The notes beneath the pieces are model-generated. The model was not told where the DNA came from. It did not search any database and saw only the letters and a list, made by a program, of their open reading frames with translations. Both the position numbers and the translations under genes were made by a program. Shown piece by piece: positions 8,151 through 16,671 of a stretch of 28,539 bases of DNA (its first letter is position 1; each line of letters starts with the position of its first letter). The DNA comes from JBLFWJ01 sp047611425 (GTDB taxonomy: Bacteria; Bacteroidota; Bacteroidia; UBA10329), in the NCBI GenBank assembly GCA_047611425.1, contig JBLFWJ010000021.1:1-28539 (forward strand), given 5' to 3'.

Positions 8151-11100
8151 TCAAGGTGCAGGATTCTGTAATCGGTAGACTTGAACCTTGTCGTTGTTGT
8201 TTGCTACAACCAGTTTGGTTGATCCATTTCCCTTAAGGAGTTTAATATCTCTAACGTCCTTATAAAGTGCCAAACAGTGTTCGGTGGCTGGCATTGCCTT
8301 GAAACTGCCATCTCCATTACCTAGTAAGACGCAGCCGATTCCAGCATCGCTACGGGTGGTTTCAACTTCTCTATTATAATAATTACCAGCTAGGATAAGG
8401 TCTTGATTTCCATCGTCATTTATGTCCATTGTAACGATGCCTTGAACCGGGAATATCTGAGCCTCATTTGGAAATGGAATGAATTCAAATTGACCCGAAC
8501 CATCATTGATCCATCCTCCTGACCTGAATTCAGTAGCATGGTACTGTAAGGCCTTTTCTAAATTTTCTCCGTGTATGTCGCTTACCGTAGCAACTCCAAA
8601 TTGATCATATGTAGGGAACTTCTTCTTGATAAAAGGCATTTGTTGGGATGAGCATTGTCTACCTCTAACTGGGAAGCAAGAACCTTTTTCATAATAGCTT
8701 AATACAATGTCGAAGGTTCCATTCTCATCAAAATCATGACAGTAAACAGAGAATGGTGATTCTGGACTTGCCTTGTACTTGATATTCAAACCAAGATTTC
8801 CAGCCATTATGTCCATATCTCCATCGTTGTCAATGTCAATAACACTCAAGGTGTTCCACCAACCGATGGCAGATTCTAATCCGCTTGAAGCTTCTTCAAA
8901 CTTTCCGTTTGCATTCAAGAGTATTCGAGGTGACATCCATTCTCCAGATAGGATGAGGTCGCTGCTTCCATCTCCATTTAAATCAAATGATTTAGCATCT
9001 GTCACCATGCCTAACCCGGTTAGGAATGGAGCTATCTCTGAAGTCACATCGATAAATTTTCCGGCATCATTTCTTAGAATTTTAGAGTCAGTAGGAAACG
9101 GCCATTTGCCAGGGGTTTGACGACCACCAACAAAGAGGTCTAAGTCACCATCATCATCAACATCAAATGGTGTGACACATGAATTGCTGATTCTTTCATG
9201 AGGCAGGCCTGCTGATTTTGCCCAAGAATTATTGCCGTTGTTCAAGTAAAGTCGGTCTTGATAGTTGAGGGCATCAATAGGGAATTCATTTCCGCCACTC
9301 GTTACATACAGGTCGAGATCACCATCATTGTCGGCATCAAAGAATGCTGACCCCATGTCTTCACTCAATTTATCCGTTTTAAAAACGGAATTAGCAATTG
9401 AAGAATGCCGTCCGTCCTTGCTGATCCTTAATGAACCCGATTGCCCGCTGGCACCACCTATATAGTAGTCATCCACGCCATCATCATTTACATCGGCTAC
9501 GGATAAGTACGGGCCCAGAGTTGACATTTTATGCGGAAGCAGAATTTCCTTTTCAAAATCATCGTAGTCGTTTTCCTTATGAACTGGCAGGTTTTCGATT
9601 GAGGAATTTGAAAAAAGAGGAACGGCCTTTTTTACTTCTGAAGAAACATCTGCGTTTTCAGGAGACAACTCTATTGTCTGATTGACATCCAAGCTCACCA
9701 AACTTTGAACCGCTCCGTTGGGCCATTTCACCTCAACCGATTCAACCTTGTCGGCTTGCCCTAAACCGAAATGAACCTTTCGTTCACTCTGAGATAAGTA
9801 GCCTCTTACTGGATTCAAATGAGCGAATTGAATTTTGCCATCGGCTCTAATTGTTATCTCAGCTCCCATTGAGGAAGGATCAGAAGCATTCAGATCAAAC
9901 CTGATATGATTACCAGACTCGTTGAGGTTTGATTGGTTTTTATAAAGAAAGATTGGATCATCATGATTGTTCACCAAAATGTCAAGATCCCCATCATTAT
10001 CCAAATCACTAACTGCCGAACCATGACTCCACGATAGCTCGGAAAGACCCCAATCATTCATCGTCTTGGAAAAAGAAAGATCTCCATTGTTCCGGTAAGC
10101 ATAGTTTTTCAGTTTAACAGAAGGAGCCAGAGCCAGAAGGTCCAAAGGATTAAATGCGTGGTCATTTTTCCCACTCGCTTTAGCATTTGCAATGGTTAGC
10201 TGGACTAGTTTCTTTCTGTTGATGTCGTAATCATTGTTCCGAACATCTCGCTTCTGACCATTGGTGACTATGATATCCTTGTGTCCATCATTGTCTAAAT
10301 CTGCGATAATCGGAGACCAGCTCCAATCCGTTGCATGAACCCGTGCAAGCTGTCCAATCTCGCTAAAAAGCCCATTGCCATTGTTAAGTTGAAGTGCATT
10401 GAACATGTATTGATAATGATATCCAGCATTTGCAAGCGTCCAAAATTTCTTGGGATTCATCCCGCTCATATTGGTCTTCAAACGCTTGTTATCCTCTGCT
10501 ACCATATCAGCAGTATAGATGTCGAGCCAACCATCGTTGTTTATGTCGGCTATGTCCGCGCCCATGCTAAAGTTGCTCATGTGACGTAGACTTTCGTGTG
10601 CTTTATTGGTGAAAGTGCCATCGCCATTATTCATGTAAAGCAGATCTGGTTCTTCATAGTCACAAGCCACATAAATATCCAGCCAGCCGTCCTTATCCAG
10701 ATCACCGATAGTTGCGCTTAACCCATAAGCGTAATTTTTAATTCCCGCTTCTACGGTGATATCGGTGAACGTGTCGCCATCGTTTCGGTAAAACCGGTCA
10801 GTAAAACGGTAATCCATTTTCCCTTTTAACTGCTTCTTAAAAGTCTTTTTGTTAGGAGGTTGATTGACGACATACAAATCCAAATCCCCGTCTTTGTCAA
10901 AGTCTAGGAATGTAGATTGAATCGAATATCCAGGATCAGCTACGCCATATCTATCTGCGGATTCAATAAACGTGAGGTCGCCTTGATTTATGTACAACAA
11001 GTTTTTTCTGCGATCAGGTTGATCCCACAAAAAACGACAGACATAAATGTCGTTAAATCCATCAGCGTTTACATCCATTATTGTAACACCCGTTGACCAA

Positions 11101-11468
11101 TTTCCATCTGCTAATATTCCTGCACTGGCCGAGATGTCTGTAAAATTTAGGTCACCGTTATTTAAGTAAAGCTGATCTGCAACTTGGTTTCCACAGAAGA
11201 AAATGTCATCCAGCCCATCATTATTCAAGTCTCCAACAGCGACTCCGGCACCTTGATAGATGCCATCGTAAACCATGTAATTGGCTACCAGATCTTCTAC
11301 CAGATCATTTCGAAAGTTGATTCCATGTTGTTTATGGTCAACCAATTTGAAGAGCTTGGGTGCGCTGGTACCACTTTCTGAGGAGATGCTATTTTCCGTC
11401 TCACAACCAGTAAAAATGATTGAAATAAGGATGACAAAGGAAATTGCTTTCCCAAAGAAGTTCATCAT
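8151..11468 (-). CDS. FG-GAP/VCBS-repeat lipoprotein with ASPIC/UnbV domain (CRTAC1-like)
   Basis: The 1105-residue product begins with a signal peptide ending IFTGC (Cys22), so it should be anchored to a membrane, probably on the cell surface. I count 14 calcium-binding DxDxDGxxD-type loops, for example DLNNDGLDD, DFDKDGDLD, DINNDGWLD and DVDDDGDLD. Seven lie before and seven after an ASPIC/UnbV domain at roughly residues 518-595 (MGAEITIRADGK ... GYLSQSERKVHFGLG ... VEVKWPNGAVQSL). This gives two FG-GAP beta-propellers flanking UnbV. The family is common in Bacteroidota and is linked to extracellular binding, but its ligand is unknown. ATG codons at 11468 and 11465 are both possible starts. 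A perfect palindrome lies just upstream. Confidence 0.92.
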   Translation of the reverse strand: MMNFFGKAISFVILISIIFTGCETENSISSESGTSAPKLFKLVDHKQHGINFRNDLVEDLVANYMVYDGIYQGAGVAVGDLNNDGLDDIFFCGNQVADQLYLNNGDLNFTDISASAGILADGNWSTGVTIMDVNADGFNDIYVCRFLWDQPDRRKNLLYINQGDLTFIESADRYGVADPGYSIQSTFLDFDKDGDLDLYVVNQPPNKKTFKKQLKGKMDYRFTDRFYRNDGDTFTDITVEAGIKNYAYGLSATIGDLDKDGWLDIYVACDYEEPDLLYMNNGDGTFTNKAHESLRHMSNFSMGADIADINNDGWLDIYTADMVAEDNKRLKTNMSGMNPKKFWTLANAGYHYQYMFNALQLNNGNGLFSEIGQLARVHATDWSWSPIIADLDNDGHKDIIVTNGQKRDVRNNDYDINRKKLVQLTIANAKASGKNDHAFNPLDLLALAPSVKLKNYAYRNNGDLSFSKTMNDWGLSELSWSHGSAVSDLDNDGDLDILVNNHDDPIFLYKNQSNLNESGNHIRFDLNASDPSSMGAEITIRADGKIQFAHLNPVRGYLSQSERKVHFGLGQADKVESVEVKWPNGAVQSLVSLDVNQTIELSPENADVSSEVKKAVPLFSNSSIENLPVHKENDYDDFEKEILLPHKMSTLGPYLSVADVNDDGVDDYYIGGASGQSGSLRISKDGRHSSIANSVFKTDKLSEDMGSAFFDADNDGDLDLYVTSGGNEFPIDALNYQDRLYLNNGNNSWAKSAGLPHERISNSCVTPFDVDDDGDLDLFVGGRQTPGKWPFPTDSKILRNDAGKFIDVTSEIAPFLTGLGMVTDAKSFDLNGDGSSDLILSGEWMSPRILLNANGKFEEASSGLESAIGWWNTLSVIDIDNDGDMDIMAGNLGLNIKYKASPESPFSVYCHDFDENGTFDIVLSYYEKGSCFPVRGRQCSSQQMPFIKKKFPTYDQFGVATVSDIHGENLEKALQYHATEFRSGGWINDGSGQFEFIPFPNEAQIFPVQGIVTMDINDDGNQDLILAGNYYNREVETTRSDAGIGCVLLGNGDGSFKAMPATEHCLALYKDVRDIKLLKGNGSTKLVVANNNDKVQVYRLQNPAP

Positions 11469-11486
11469 GAGATTGGTTGAAACGCC

Positions 11487-11504
11487 AAGAAATGTACATT
11501 TCTT
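11487..11504. promoter_or_regulatory. Perfect 18-bp palindrome upstream of the FG-GAP gene
   Basis: AAGAAATGTACATTTCTT equals its own reverse complement over all 18 bases. It ends 18 bp before the start codon of the minus-strand gene at 11468. On that strand TACATTTC within it is one base off the TAnnTTTG -7 consensus, so a dimeric regulator bound here would cover the promoter. The binding protein is not identifiable. Confidence 0.45.
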
Positions 11505-11646
11505 TTACATGCTAGCCGATGGAAACATTTGGGAGTTTATCTAAGGCGTGGTTTTTAATTGCCGTGAGTCAATTAATTGATTGGATTTGTACATTGATCG
11601 AGTCCTATTTAGGTATGATAAACAAGCTTATTTCAAAGGTGAATCA

Positions 11647-12636
11647 ATGAAGAATATGGTGCTTAATACGCTTCATGCCATTGGCTTGACATCCATTTTG
11701 AGGATGAAAAAAGCAAATCGGCTGACCGTTCTGAGTCTTCATAGGATCTCTGATGAACGAAATTTCTTTTGGGATCCAATCATGCCAAATTCTTTTGATT
11801 TGCTTCTACGTTACGTGAAGCAACATTATCATGTAATCACATTTTCGGATTTATTTGATAAGGGGAACCTTAAGAGTAATAAGCCTTTGCTGATATTGAG
11901 TTTTGACGATGGGTATTATGACTTTTATGAAAATGCACTGCCTTTACTTACAAAGCATGGTTTGGTTGCTAACCATAATGTGGTAAACGCATGCTGCGAA
12001 AATGGACACGTGATTTGGACAGAAAGGTTGAATGGCGTTTTTCAGTTTGCAATGCAGCAAAAGGTGATTCTTGAAGTTGAATTGCCTTCTCAAAAAATTA
12101 ACTTGAGTCAGTTTGATGGGAATTGGATGCAATTCTACCTCGCTACTTTTAGAGCGTTACTGGAAGAAAAGTCTGAAGCTCGCCTACAAGTAATTGCTTG
12201 CTTGGAGAGTACCCTTGGATATCGTCATCAGGTAAGAATGATGAACTGGGAAGAGGTAAAGGAGTGTTCACGTAATGGTGTAGAGATCGGTTCGCATACG
12301 ATGAATCATGATGTAATATCTACGCTAAATGATAAGAGTGCGTTAAAGCATGAATTGAGTGACTCAAAACTTGATCTCGAGAAAAAACTTAATCTCCCGA
12401 TTCAAGTATTGGCTTTGCCAAATGGACAGATTGGAGATTCGGCATATGATGTGATTCGAGAGTCTGACTATAAGTTTGTGTTACATGTGGATGATCGCTC
12501 GATGCCAATTTCTGACATTGATACAAAGTCAGGCTATTCTGAAATTTCAAGAATAAATATGGTGGATGAACCCTTTCCACAAATGTGTTTGAGGGCCGAG
12601 CAGTTTCATTCCATAATTCGAGGTAATGCACGATAA
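11647..12636 (+). CDS. Polysaccharide deacetylase (NodB-like, CE4)
   Basis: The 329-residue product is predicted to remove N- or O-acetyl groups from a polysaccharide. Motif 1 is LSFDDGYYDFY, with the catalytic-base and metal Asp pair. Motif 2 is EIGSHTMNHDVIS, with the metal-binding HTxxH. A LALPNGQIG segment follows where the family often has a PxG arginine/proline motif. No signal peptide is visible, so it may act on a cytosolic or lipid-linked glycan intermediate. I chose the ATG at 11647 over a TTG at 11581 because the upstream segment is not family-like. The stop overlaps the next gene by 11 bp, which indicates one operon with the acyltransferase and glycosyltransferase. Confidence 0.88.
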   Translation: MKNMVLNTLHAIGLTSILRMKKANRLTVLSLHRISDERNFFWDPIMPNSFDLLLRYVKQHYHVITFSDLFDKGNLKSNKPLLILSFDDGYYDFYENALPLLTKHGLVANHNVVNACCENGHVIWTERLNGVFQFAMQQKVILEVELPSQKINLSQFDGNWMQFYLATFRALLEEKSEARLQVIACLESTLGYRHQVRMMNWEEVKECSRNGVEIGSHTMNHDVISTLNDKSALKHELSDSKLDLEKKLNLPIQVLALPNGQIGDSAYDVIRESDYKFVLHVDDRSMPISDIDTKSGYSEISRINMVDEPFPQMCLRAEQFHSIIRGNAR

Positions 12637-13600
12637 TTACAATGTAAAGCGAATTGGTGAGGCGGAATTCAACCTGCTGATCCCCCTTATGAAAAATTGC
12701 TTCGGCATGGATGCTAGTATCGAGTATTTTCGTTGGAAATACACGGATAATCCTGCCGGAAGTTTTGTGGGGTTTGTTGCCGAACACAAGGAAACCGGAG
12801 AAATCGGGGCTTACTATGGCGTAATTGCACAGTCATTTATCGTGAATGATGAGCCAAGAGTCATTTATCAGTCTTGCGATACCATGACTCATTCTGACCA
12901 TCGCAGAAAAGGTCTATTCCGATTATTAGCTACGACTTGCTACAAGGCACTTGAAGATGAAGGAAAACTATTCGTTATCGGATTTGGTGGCGGACAATCA
13001 ACCCCAGGTTTTTTAAAATTTGGTTGGAAGCGCCTATTTGATTTTCGATACTATTTCAAACCAAACCTGCTATGTCAACCTGCTCGTTTAGCAAGAACAG
13101 ATCTATCTAAAATCAAGGATGAATCAGCAATTGATTCAATTGATCAGGGAGTAGATCATTCGCGTTCTGAGATCAATGGTTCATGTAATGCAAACAGAAC
13201 GAAAGAAGGAATCAGATGGAGGTTGTCCAATCCGTATCATGATTACCGTACAGCTTGGGTTGATGGGGATGAAAAATCCTATATCACTTACTACATGGAA
13301 GCTGAAAAGATGGTGATTTTTGACGTTTCGATTTCTGATCTTCAGAACTCAAAAAAGATAATGACGCACCTTAGTCGGAAGGTATGTGATGAAGGGTTGA
13401 AGGGAATGTTGTCCTTTGCCAAGGAAGATGGATTAGATGCCAAAAACTTGAAGAAGCTTGGCTTCGTTTCAAACCCAACCAAGTATGGCCCATTAAATGA
13501 AAAAGTACCTTTCATCTTTTATGCTCCTGAAAAGGAACTCGAGCAATTCGAAAGTGAGTCGAATTGGGCCGTTACAAGTTATGATCACGATTCCCTATAG
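12626..13600 (+). CDS. GNAT-family acyltransferase
   Basis: The 324-residue product has an N-terminal GNAT domain. DTMTHSDHRRKGLFRLL at about residues 86-102 contains the acyl-CoA pyrophosphate-binding R-x-x-G pattern, preceded by strands ending in GAYYGVIAQSF. IGFGGGQSTPGFLKFGWKR matches the motif B region. The C-terminal half (about 190-310) looks like a second, degenerate GNAT or FemAB-like domain. The wide spacing is typical of enzymes acting on sugar intermediates or cell-surface compounds. It is translationally coupled to the deacetylase before it and lies 11 bp from the glycosyltransferase after it. The acyl donor and acceptor are unknown. Confidence 0.78.
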   Translation: MHDNYNVKRIGEAEFNLLIPLMKNCFGMDASIEYFRWKYTDNPAGSFVGFVAEHKETGEIGAYYGVIAQSFIVNDEPRVIYQSCDTMTHSDHRRKGLFRLLATTCYKALEDEGKLFVIGFGGGQSTPGFLKFGWKRLFDFRYYFKPNLLCQPARLARTDLSKIKDESAIDSIDQGVDHSRSEINGSCNANRTKEGIRWRLSNPYHDYRTAWVDGDEKSYITYYMEAEKMVIFDVSISDLQNSKKIMTHLSRKVCDEGLKGMLSFAKEDGLDAKNLKKLGFVSNPTKYGPLNEKVPFIFYAPEKELEQFESESNWAVTSYDHDSL

Positions 13601-13611
13601 GAAGGTTTACT

Positions 13612-14907
13612 ATGAAAGACACTTCCTCTAGGCCCAGGGTTTTAATCCTAGCATCCGATTTTCCGCCATACAATTCAATTGGTGGTCAGCGACCTTATTC
13701 TTGGCTTAAATATTTTCATGAGTTTGGGTTGGAACCGATTGTAGTCACCCGTCATTGGGATAGACCTATCAATCATCCTGATGATTGCAACCTACCCAGT
13801 TTGGCTAACGAAGTTGAAGTTGAAGCCGTTGAGAACGGAACAATTATTCGTGCTCCATTCAAGCCGAATTTGCGAGACAAACTGATTAATTCCACCAATC
13901 CAATGGTGGTGGTTTTTAGGAAGATATTGACCGTTTGGCAACTTGTAACAGAAAACGCAATACCATCTGCCAGTAACAAGTCTAGCATATTTGATGCTGC
14001 GGAAGATTATCTTGACAAAAACGAAGTTGACCTGATCCTTGCCTGTGGTGAGCCTTTTGTATTGTTCCACTTTGCATCTAAACTGGCACAAAAACATAGT
14101 GTGCCGTGGATCGGAGATTACAGAGATGGATGGAGTACCAATTACCGCTGGGATGATGGCGGGTTTTATGCATGGATTCAAAAGACAATTCACGGACCTG
14201 CAGAGAAAAAGGTGACTGGCTCCGCTGCGATTCTTACAACTGCTGCTCCAGCTTTTTCTCAAAGAGTTGCAAATCTTACAGGGCGAAAAGTTGAGAATGT
14301 TCCTGTTATTTATAATGGCTTTTTCGATGAGAAATTTCAAAATATTGAGAAACGAGAGCCACACAAAACATTTACAATCGTTCATGCTGGTACAATCTAT
14401 TATTTCCAGAAAGTAGAGACATTACTTAATGGACTGAACGAATTCAAGAAACAGAATCCCGATTTTCAAATCAAGATGGTGTTCTACGGTTTGAATTTTC
14501 AACCGGATCAGATTGAACGAATCAAACGTGATTCTGAAAACTTGAGCATTGAATTTGGTGACCGATTGAGCCATGATGATATGTTGGCAGAGTTGAATAG
14601 GGCAGATGTTCAGCTTTTGTTGGCTACACCAGAAAAAGCACAGATCTACGCCAAAGTATTCGATTACCTCGCCTCAGGTAGGCCAATATTGATGGTGGAG
14701 AATGATAATGGACCGCTAGAAGAAATACTCAGGGACCGTGAGAACGCCTTTTTGTGTAGCACGGAAAATGAGGTTGTTTCTAGCTTGAACACATTAAAAG
14801 GTGGATTGACCAACAATCTGGAACAAGACATTTCTAAATCCAATTTCACCAGAAGAAATCAAGCCTTTAAAATGGCCACAGTAATTAAAGGCGTTTTGTC
14901 TCGGTAA
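13612..14907 (+). CDS. Glycosyltransferase, GT4-like (GT-B fold)
   Basis: The 431-residue product begins with RVLILASDFPPYNSIGGQRP, the N-terminal Rossmann half with the donor-side glycine loop common in GT4 enzymes. The C-terminal half contains TIVHAGTIYYFQKVETLLNGL. It also has AKVFDYLASGRPILMVEN, followed by GPLEEIL, which corresponds to the sugar-nucleotide-binding E-x7-E region, partly diverged (Asp at the first position). There is no signal peptide or membrane segment, so it probably acts at the cytoplasmic face. AGGAAGG ends 8 nt before the ATG, one of the few Shine-Dalgarno-like sites in the window. It is the last gene of the three-gene glycan cassette. Confidence 0.86.
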   Translation: MKDTSSRPRVLILASDFPPYNSIGGQRPYSWLKYFHEFGLEPIVVTRHWDRPINHPDDCNLPSLANEVEVEAVENGTIIRAPFKPNLRDKLINSTNPMVVVFRKILTVWQLVTENAIPSASNKSSIFDAAEDYLDKNEVDLILACGEPFVLFHFASKLAQKHSVPWIGDYRDGWSTNYRWDDGGFYAWIQKTIHGPAEKKVTGSAAILTTAAPAFSQRVANLTGRKVENVPVIYNGFFDEKFQNIEKREPHKTFTIVHAGTIYYFQKVETLLNGLNEFKKQNPDFQIKMVFYGLNFQPDQIERIKRDSENLSIEFGDRLSHDDMLAELNRADVQLLLATPEKAQIYAKVFDYLASGRPILMVENDNGPLEEILRDRENAFLCSTENEVVSSLNTLKGGLTNNLEQDISKSNFTRRNQAFKMATVIKGVLSR

Positions 14908-14987
14908 AAGGTCGGTGTCTCGATGTATATGGGTTTTAACAGAACAATTCCTTTGGAAAATGGTCTTACGTCAAAACAATCGTAGCC

Positions 14988-15614
14988 ATGAAGCAAACAT
15001 TTTCGATTATTACAATCCTGTTATCAGCTACATTTTTTTCCGCATGCGGAGCAAATCAAAAACCTGATCAAAAATTCAATAAACATATGAGCAACTTGGA
15101 TACAGCCACTTTTGGGGCAGGATGTTTTTGGTGTGTAGAAGCTATTTTTCAATCCATAGAAGGTGTAGAGAAAGTAGAGTCTGGATATACAGGTGGCCAT
15201 ACAAAGAATCCAACTTACAAGGAGATTTGCAATGGAAACACAGGACACGCTGAGGTTTGTCAAATCACGTACGACCCGTTGCGCGTTTCTTTTGATAAGC
15301 TGCTCGAAGCATTTTGGGCAAGTCATGATCCAACTACAATGAACCGACAGGGTGCCGATGTTGGTACGCAGTATCGCTCAGTTGTCTATTATCATGATGA
15401 GAAGCAGAAACAATTGGCAGAATCGTACAAGAATCGATTGAATGCCGAACGGGCTTTCGGGTCTCCTGTGGTAACTGAGATAAGCGCAATCGAAACATAT
15501 TATCCTGCTGAGGATTATCACCAGGATTACTTCGATAATAATCCAAATCAAGCCTACTGTTCGCGGGTGATTGGGCCAAAATTGGACAAGTTCAAAAAGG
15601 TGTTTGATCAATGA
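14988..15614 (+). CDS. msrA: Peptide methionine sulfoxide reductase MsrA, lipoprotein form
   Basis: The 208-residue product reduces methionine-S-sulfoxide in proteins. The catalytic motif GCFWC is at residues 45-49 with Cys46 as nucleophile. GTQYRS at 126-131 and the C-terminal NQAYCSRVIGPKL with Cys191 as a likely resolving cysteine complete the family pattern. The first 20 residues form a lipoprotein signal peptide (FFSAC, Cys20), so the enzyme should act in the periplasm or outer envelope and not in the cytosol. It appears monocistronic, 80 bp after the glycosyltransferase and 211 bp before the broken stress-protein gene. The spacer after it contains a small hairpin (15671-15685) without a T-run. 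Confidence 0.95.
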   Translation: MKQTFSIITILLSATFFSACGANQKPDQKFNKHMSNLDTATFGAGCFWCVEAIFQSIEGVEKVESGYTGGHTKNPTYKEICNGNTGHAEVCQITYDPLRVSFDKLLEAFWASHDPTTMNRQGADVGTQYRSVVYYHDEKQKQLAESYKNRLNAERAFGSPVVTEISAIETYYPAEDYHQDYFDNNPNQAYCSRVIGPKLDKFKKVFDQ

Positions 15615-15825
15615 TTATTTAGAATTCTATTTGCCTCCGATAAGCGCTAAATCGAGGCTAACAAATAAGGTGGCAATAGTTGCCATCATTATTCCTGTGC
15701 TTTAGATGGGGTAATAGACCCAAGTTAAAAAGACACATTCCGATCAAAGTCAGTTTTGCCTATGATGACGATTAGCTTGCTGGAAAAGCGCTAAAGCGAC
15801 CTTCACGCTACACAATTTTGTCATA

Positions 15826-16629
15826 ATGAAAAAAATCGCCACGACTATCGACCTTTCAGCATCCTCAAGGGTTGCATTCGAACATGCAATAGAAATAGCA
15901 CTGAAAACTGATTCAGAATTGCTGATTTTTCATGCTTATGACACCCGTGAAATACGCTAGGGCGTAAAAATAGAATCAATCAGGTCTGCACTGGATCACT
16001 TTGTAGAAGTGAATGCCAAAGAGTATCGCATGGATCAGGACAGAATATCTGTTCATGTATTGGAAGGCGGTTTAGAATATGAAGTGAAAAAATTCTGTGA
16101 CAATGAAATCCCTGATTTGTTGGTTATGGGAACGGATGGCGCTACTGGGGTTAAAAAATTTCTGAGTGGTTCGAATACGGTTCCGGTAATGGATCAGGTC
16201 GAGATTCCAATGTTGATTGTTCCAACAGGATTTCAATTTCGAGAATCTAAAAACATCTTGCTCTGCAGCGATTTAAAGGAAGTTGAGAATGATGATGCTT
16301 TGGATGTTCTTAAATCTATCGCTGTTTCTTATGGATCAACCGTTAGAATAGCCCACGTTGAGGAAGACGGAGATCATCTACATTTTGAAGAAGTTCTTGA
16401 GAAAAACCGAGAAACACATGTGTTGGAGCCAGAAGTTCCCGTGGTGTTTAAGCGTATCGTTTCTAAAGACATGAAGGATGGCATCAAACACTACATGGAT
16501 GCCAAAGGGGATGTGGATATGATTGCCATGATTTATCGTGAGCATTCATTAATCGAATCCATTCTTCAAGAGGATCATAAGCACCAAATGGCCTTCAATA
16601 CGAACATTCCGTTGTTGGTTCTTCGATAA
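15826..16629 (+). pseudogene. Universal stress protein, tandem UspA domains, interrupted by in-frame TAG
   Basis: From the ATG at 15826 the frame encodes MKKIATTIDLSASSRVAFEHA, a typical UspA start. It then meets TAG at 15958-15960 (codon 45) and continues in the same frame to the stop at 16629, with no other disruption in 267 codons. The first domain has the nucleotide-binding pattern GTDGATG ... SGSNT, and the second begins at RESKNILLCSDLK. The total length fits the two-domain Usp proteins common in Bacteroidota. The shorter ORF beginning at 16009 lacks the first strands of domain 1 and is unlikely to be a natural protein. The TAG could be a true nonsense mutation, a sequencing error (one substitution from CAG, AAG or GAG) or, least likely, a read-through codon. 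Confidence 0.85.
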
Positions 16630-16671
16630 ATCTTGCGTAAAACCCAGTTGCATGAAGCCTAATTTCAAGGT

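Noticed and set aside
11581..11646. N-terminal extension of the deacetylase from a TTG codon
   Set aside because: The extra 22 residues do not resemble the family, and the ATG at 11647 gives a normal start.
13792..14385. 197-codon open frame antisense to the glycosyltransferase
   Set aside because: It is Cys/Asn/Ile-rich with no recognisable domain; the plus-strand glycosyltransferase explains the region fully.
15671..15685. Hairpin TGGCAA-TAG-TTGCCA after msrA as a terminator
   Set aside because: There is no T-run after the stem and it lies 57 bp from the stop, so it is not convincing as a terminator.
16009..16629. Separate 206-residue stress-protein gene starting at 16009
   Set aside because: Upstream codons in the same frame encode the missing UspA N terminus, so this is the tail of a gene interrupted by TAG.
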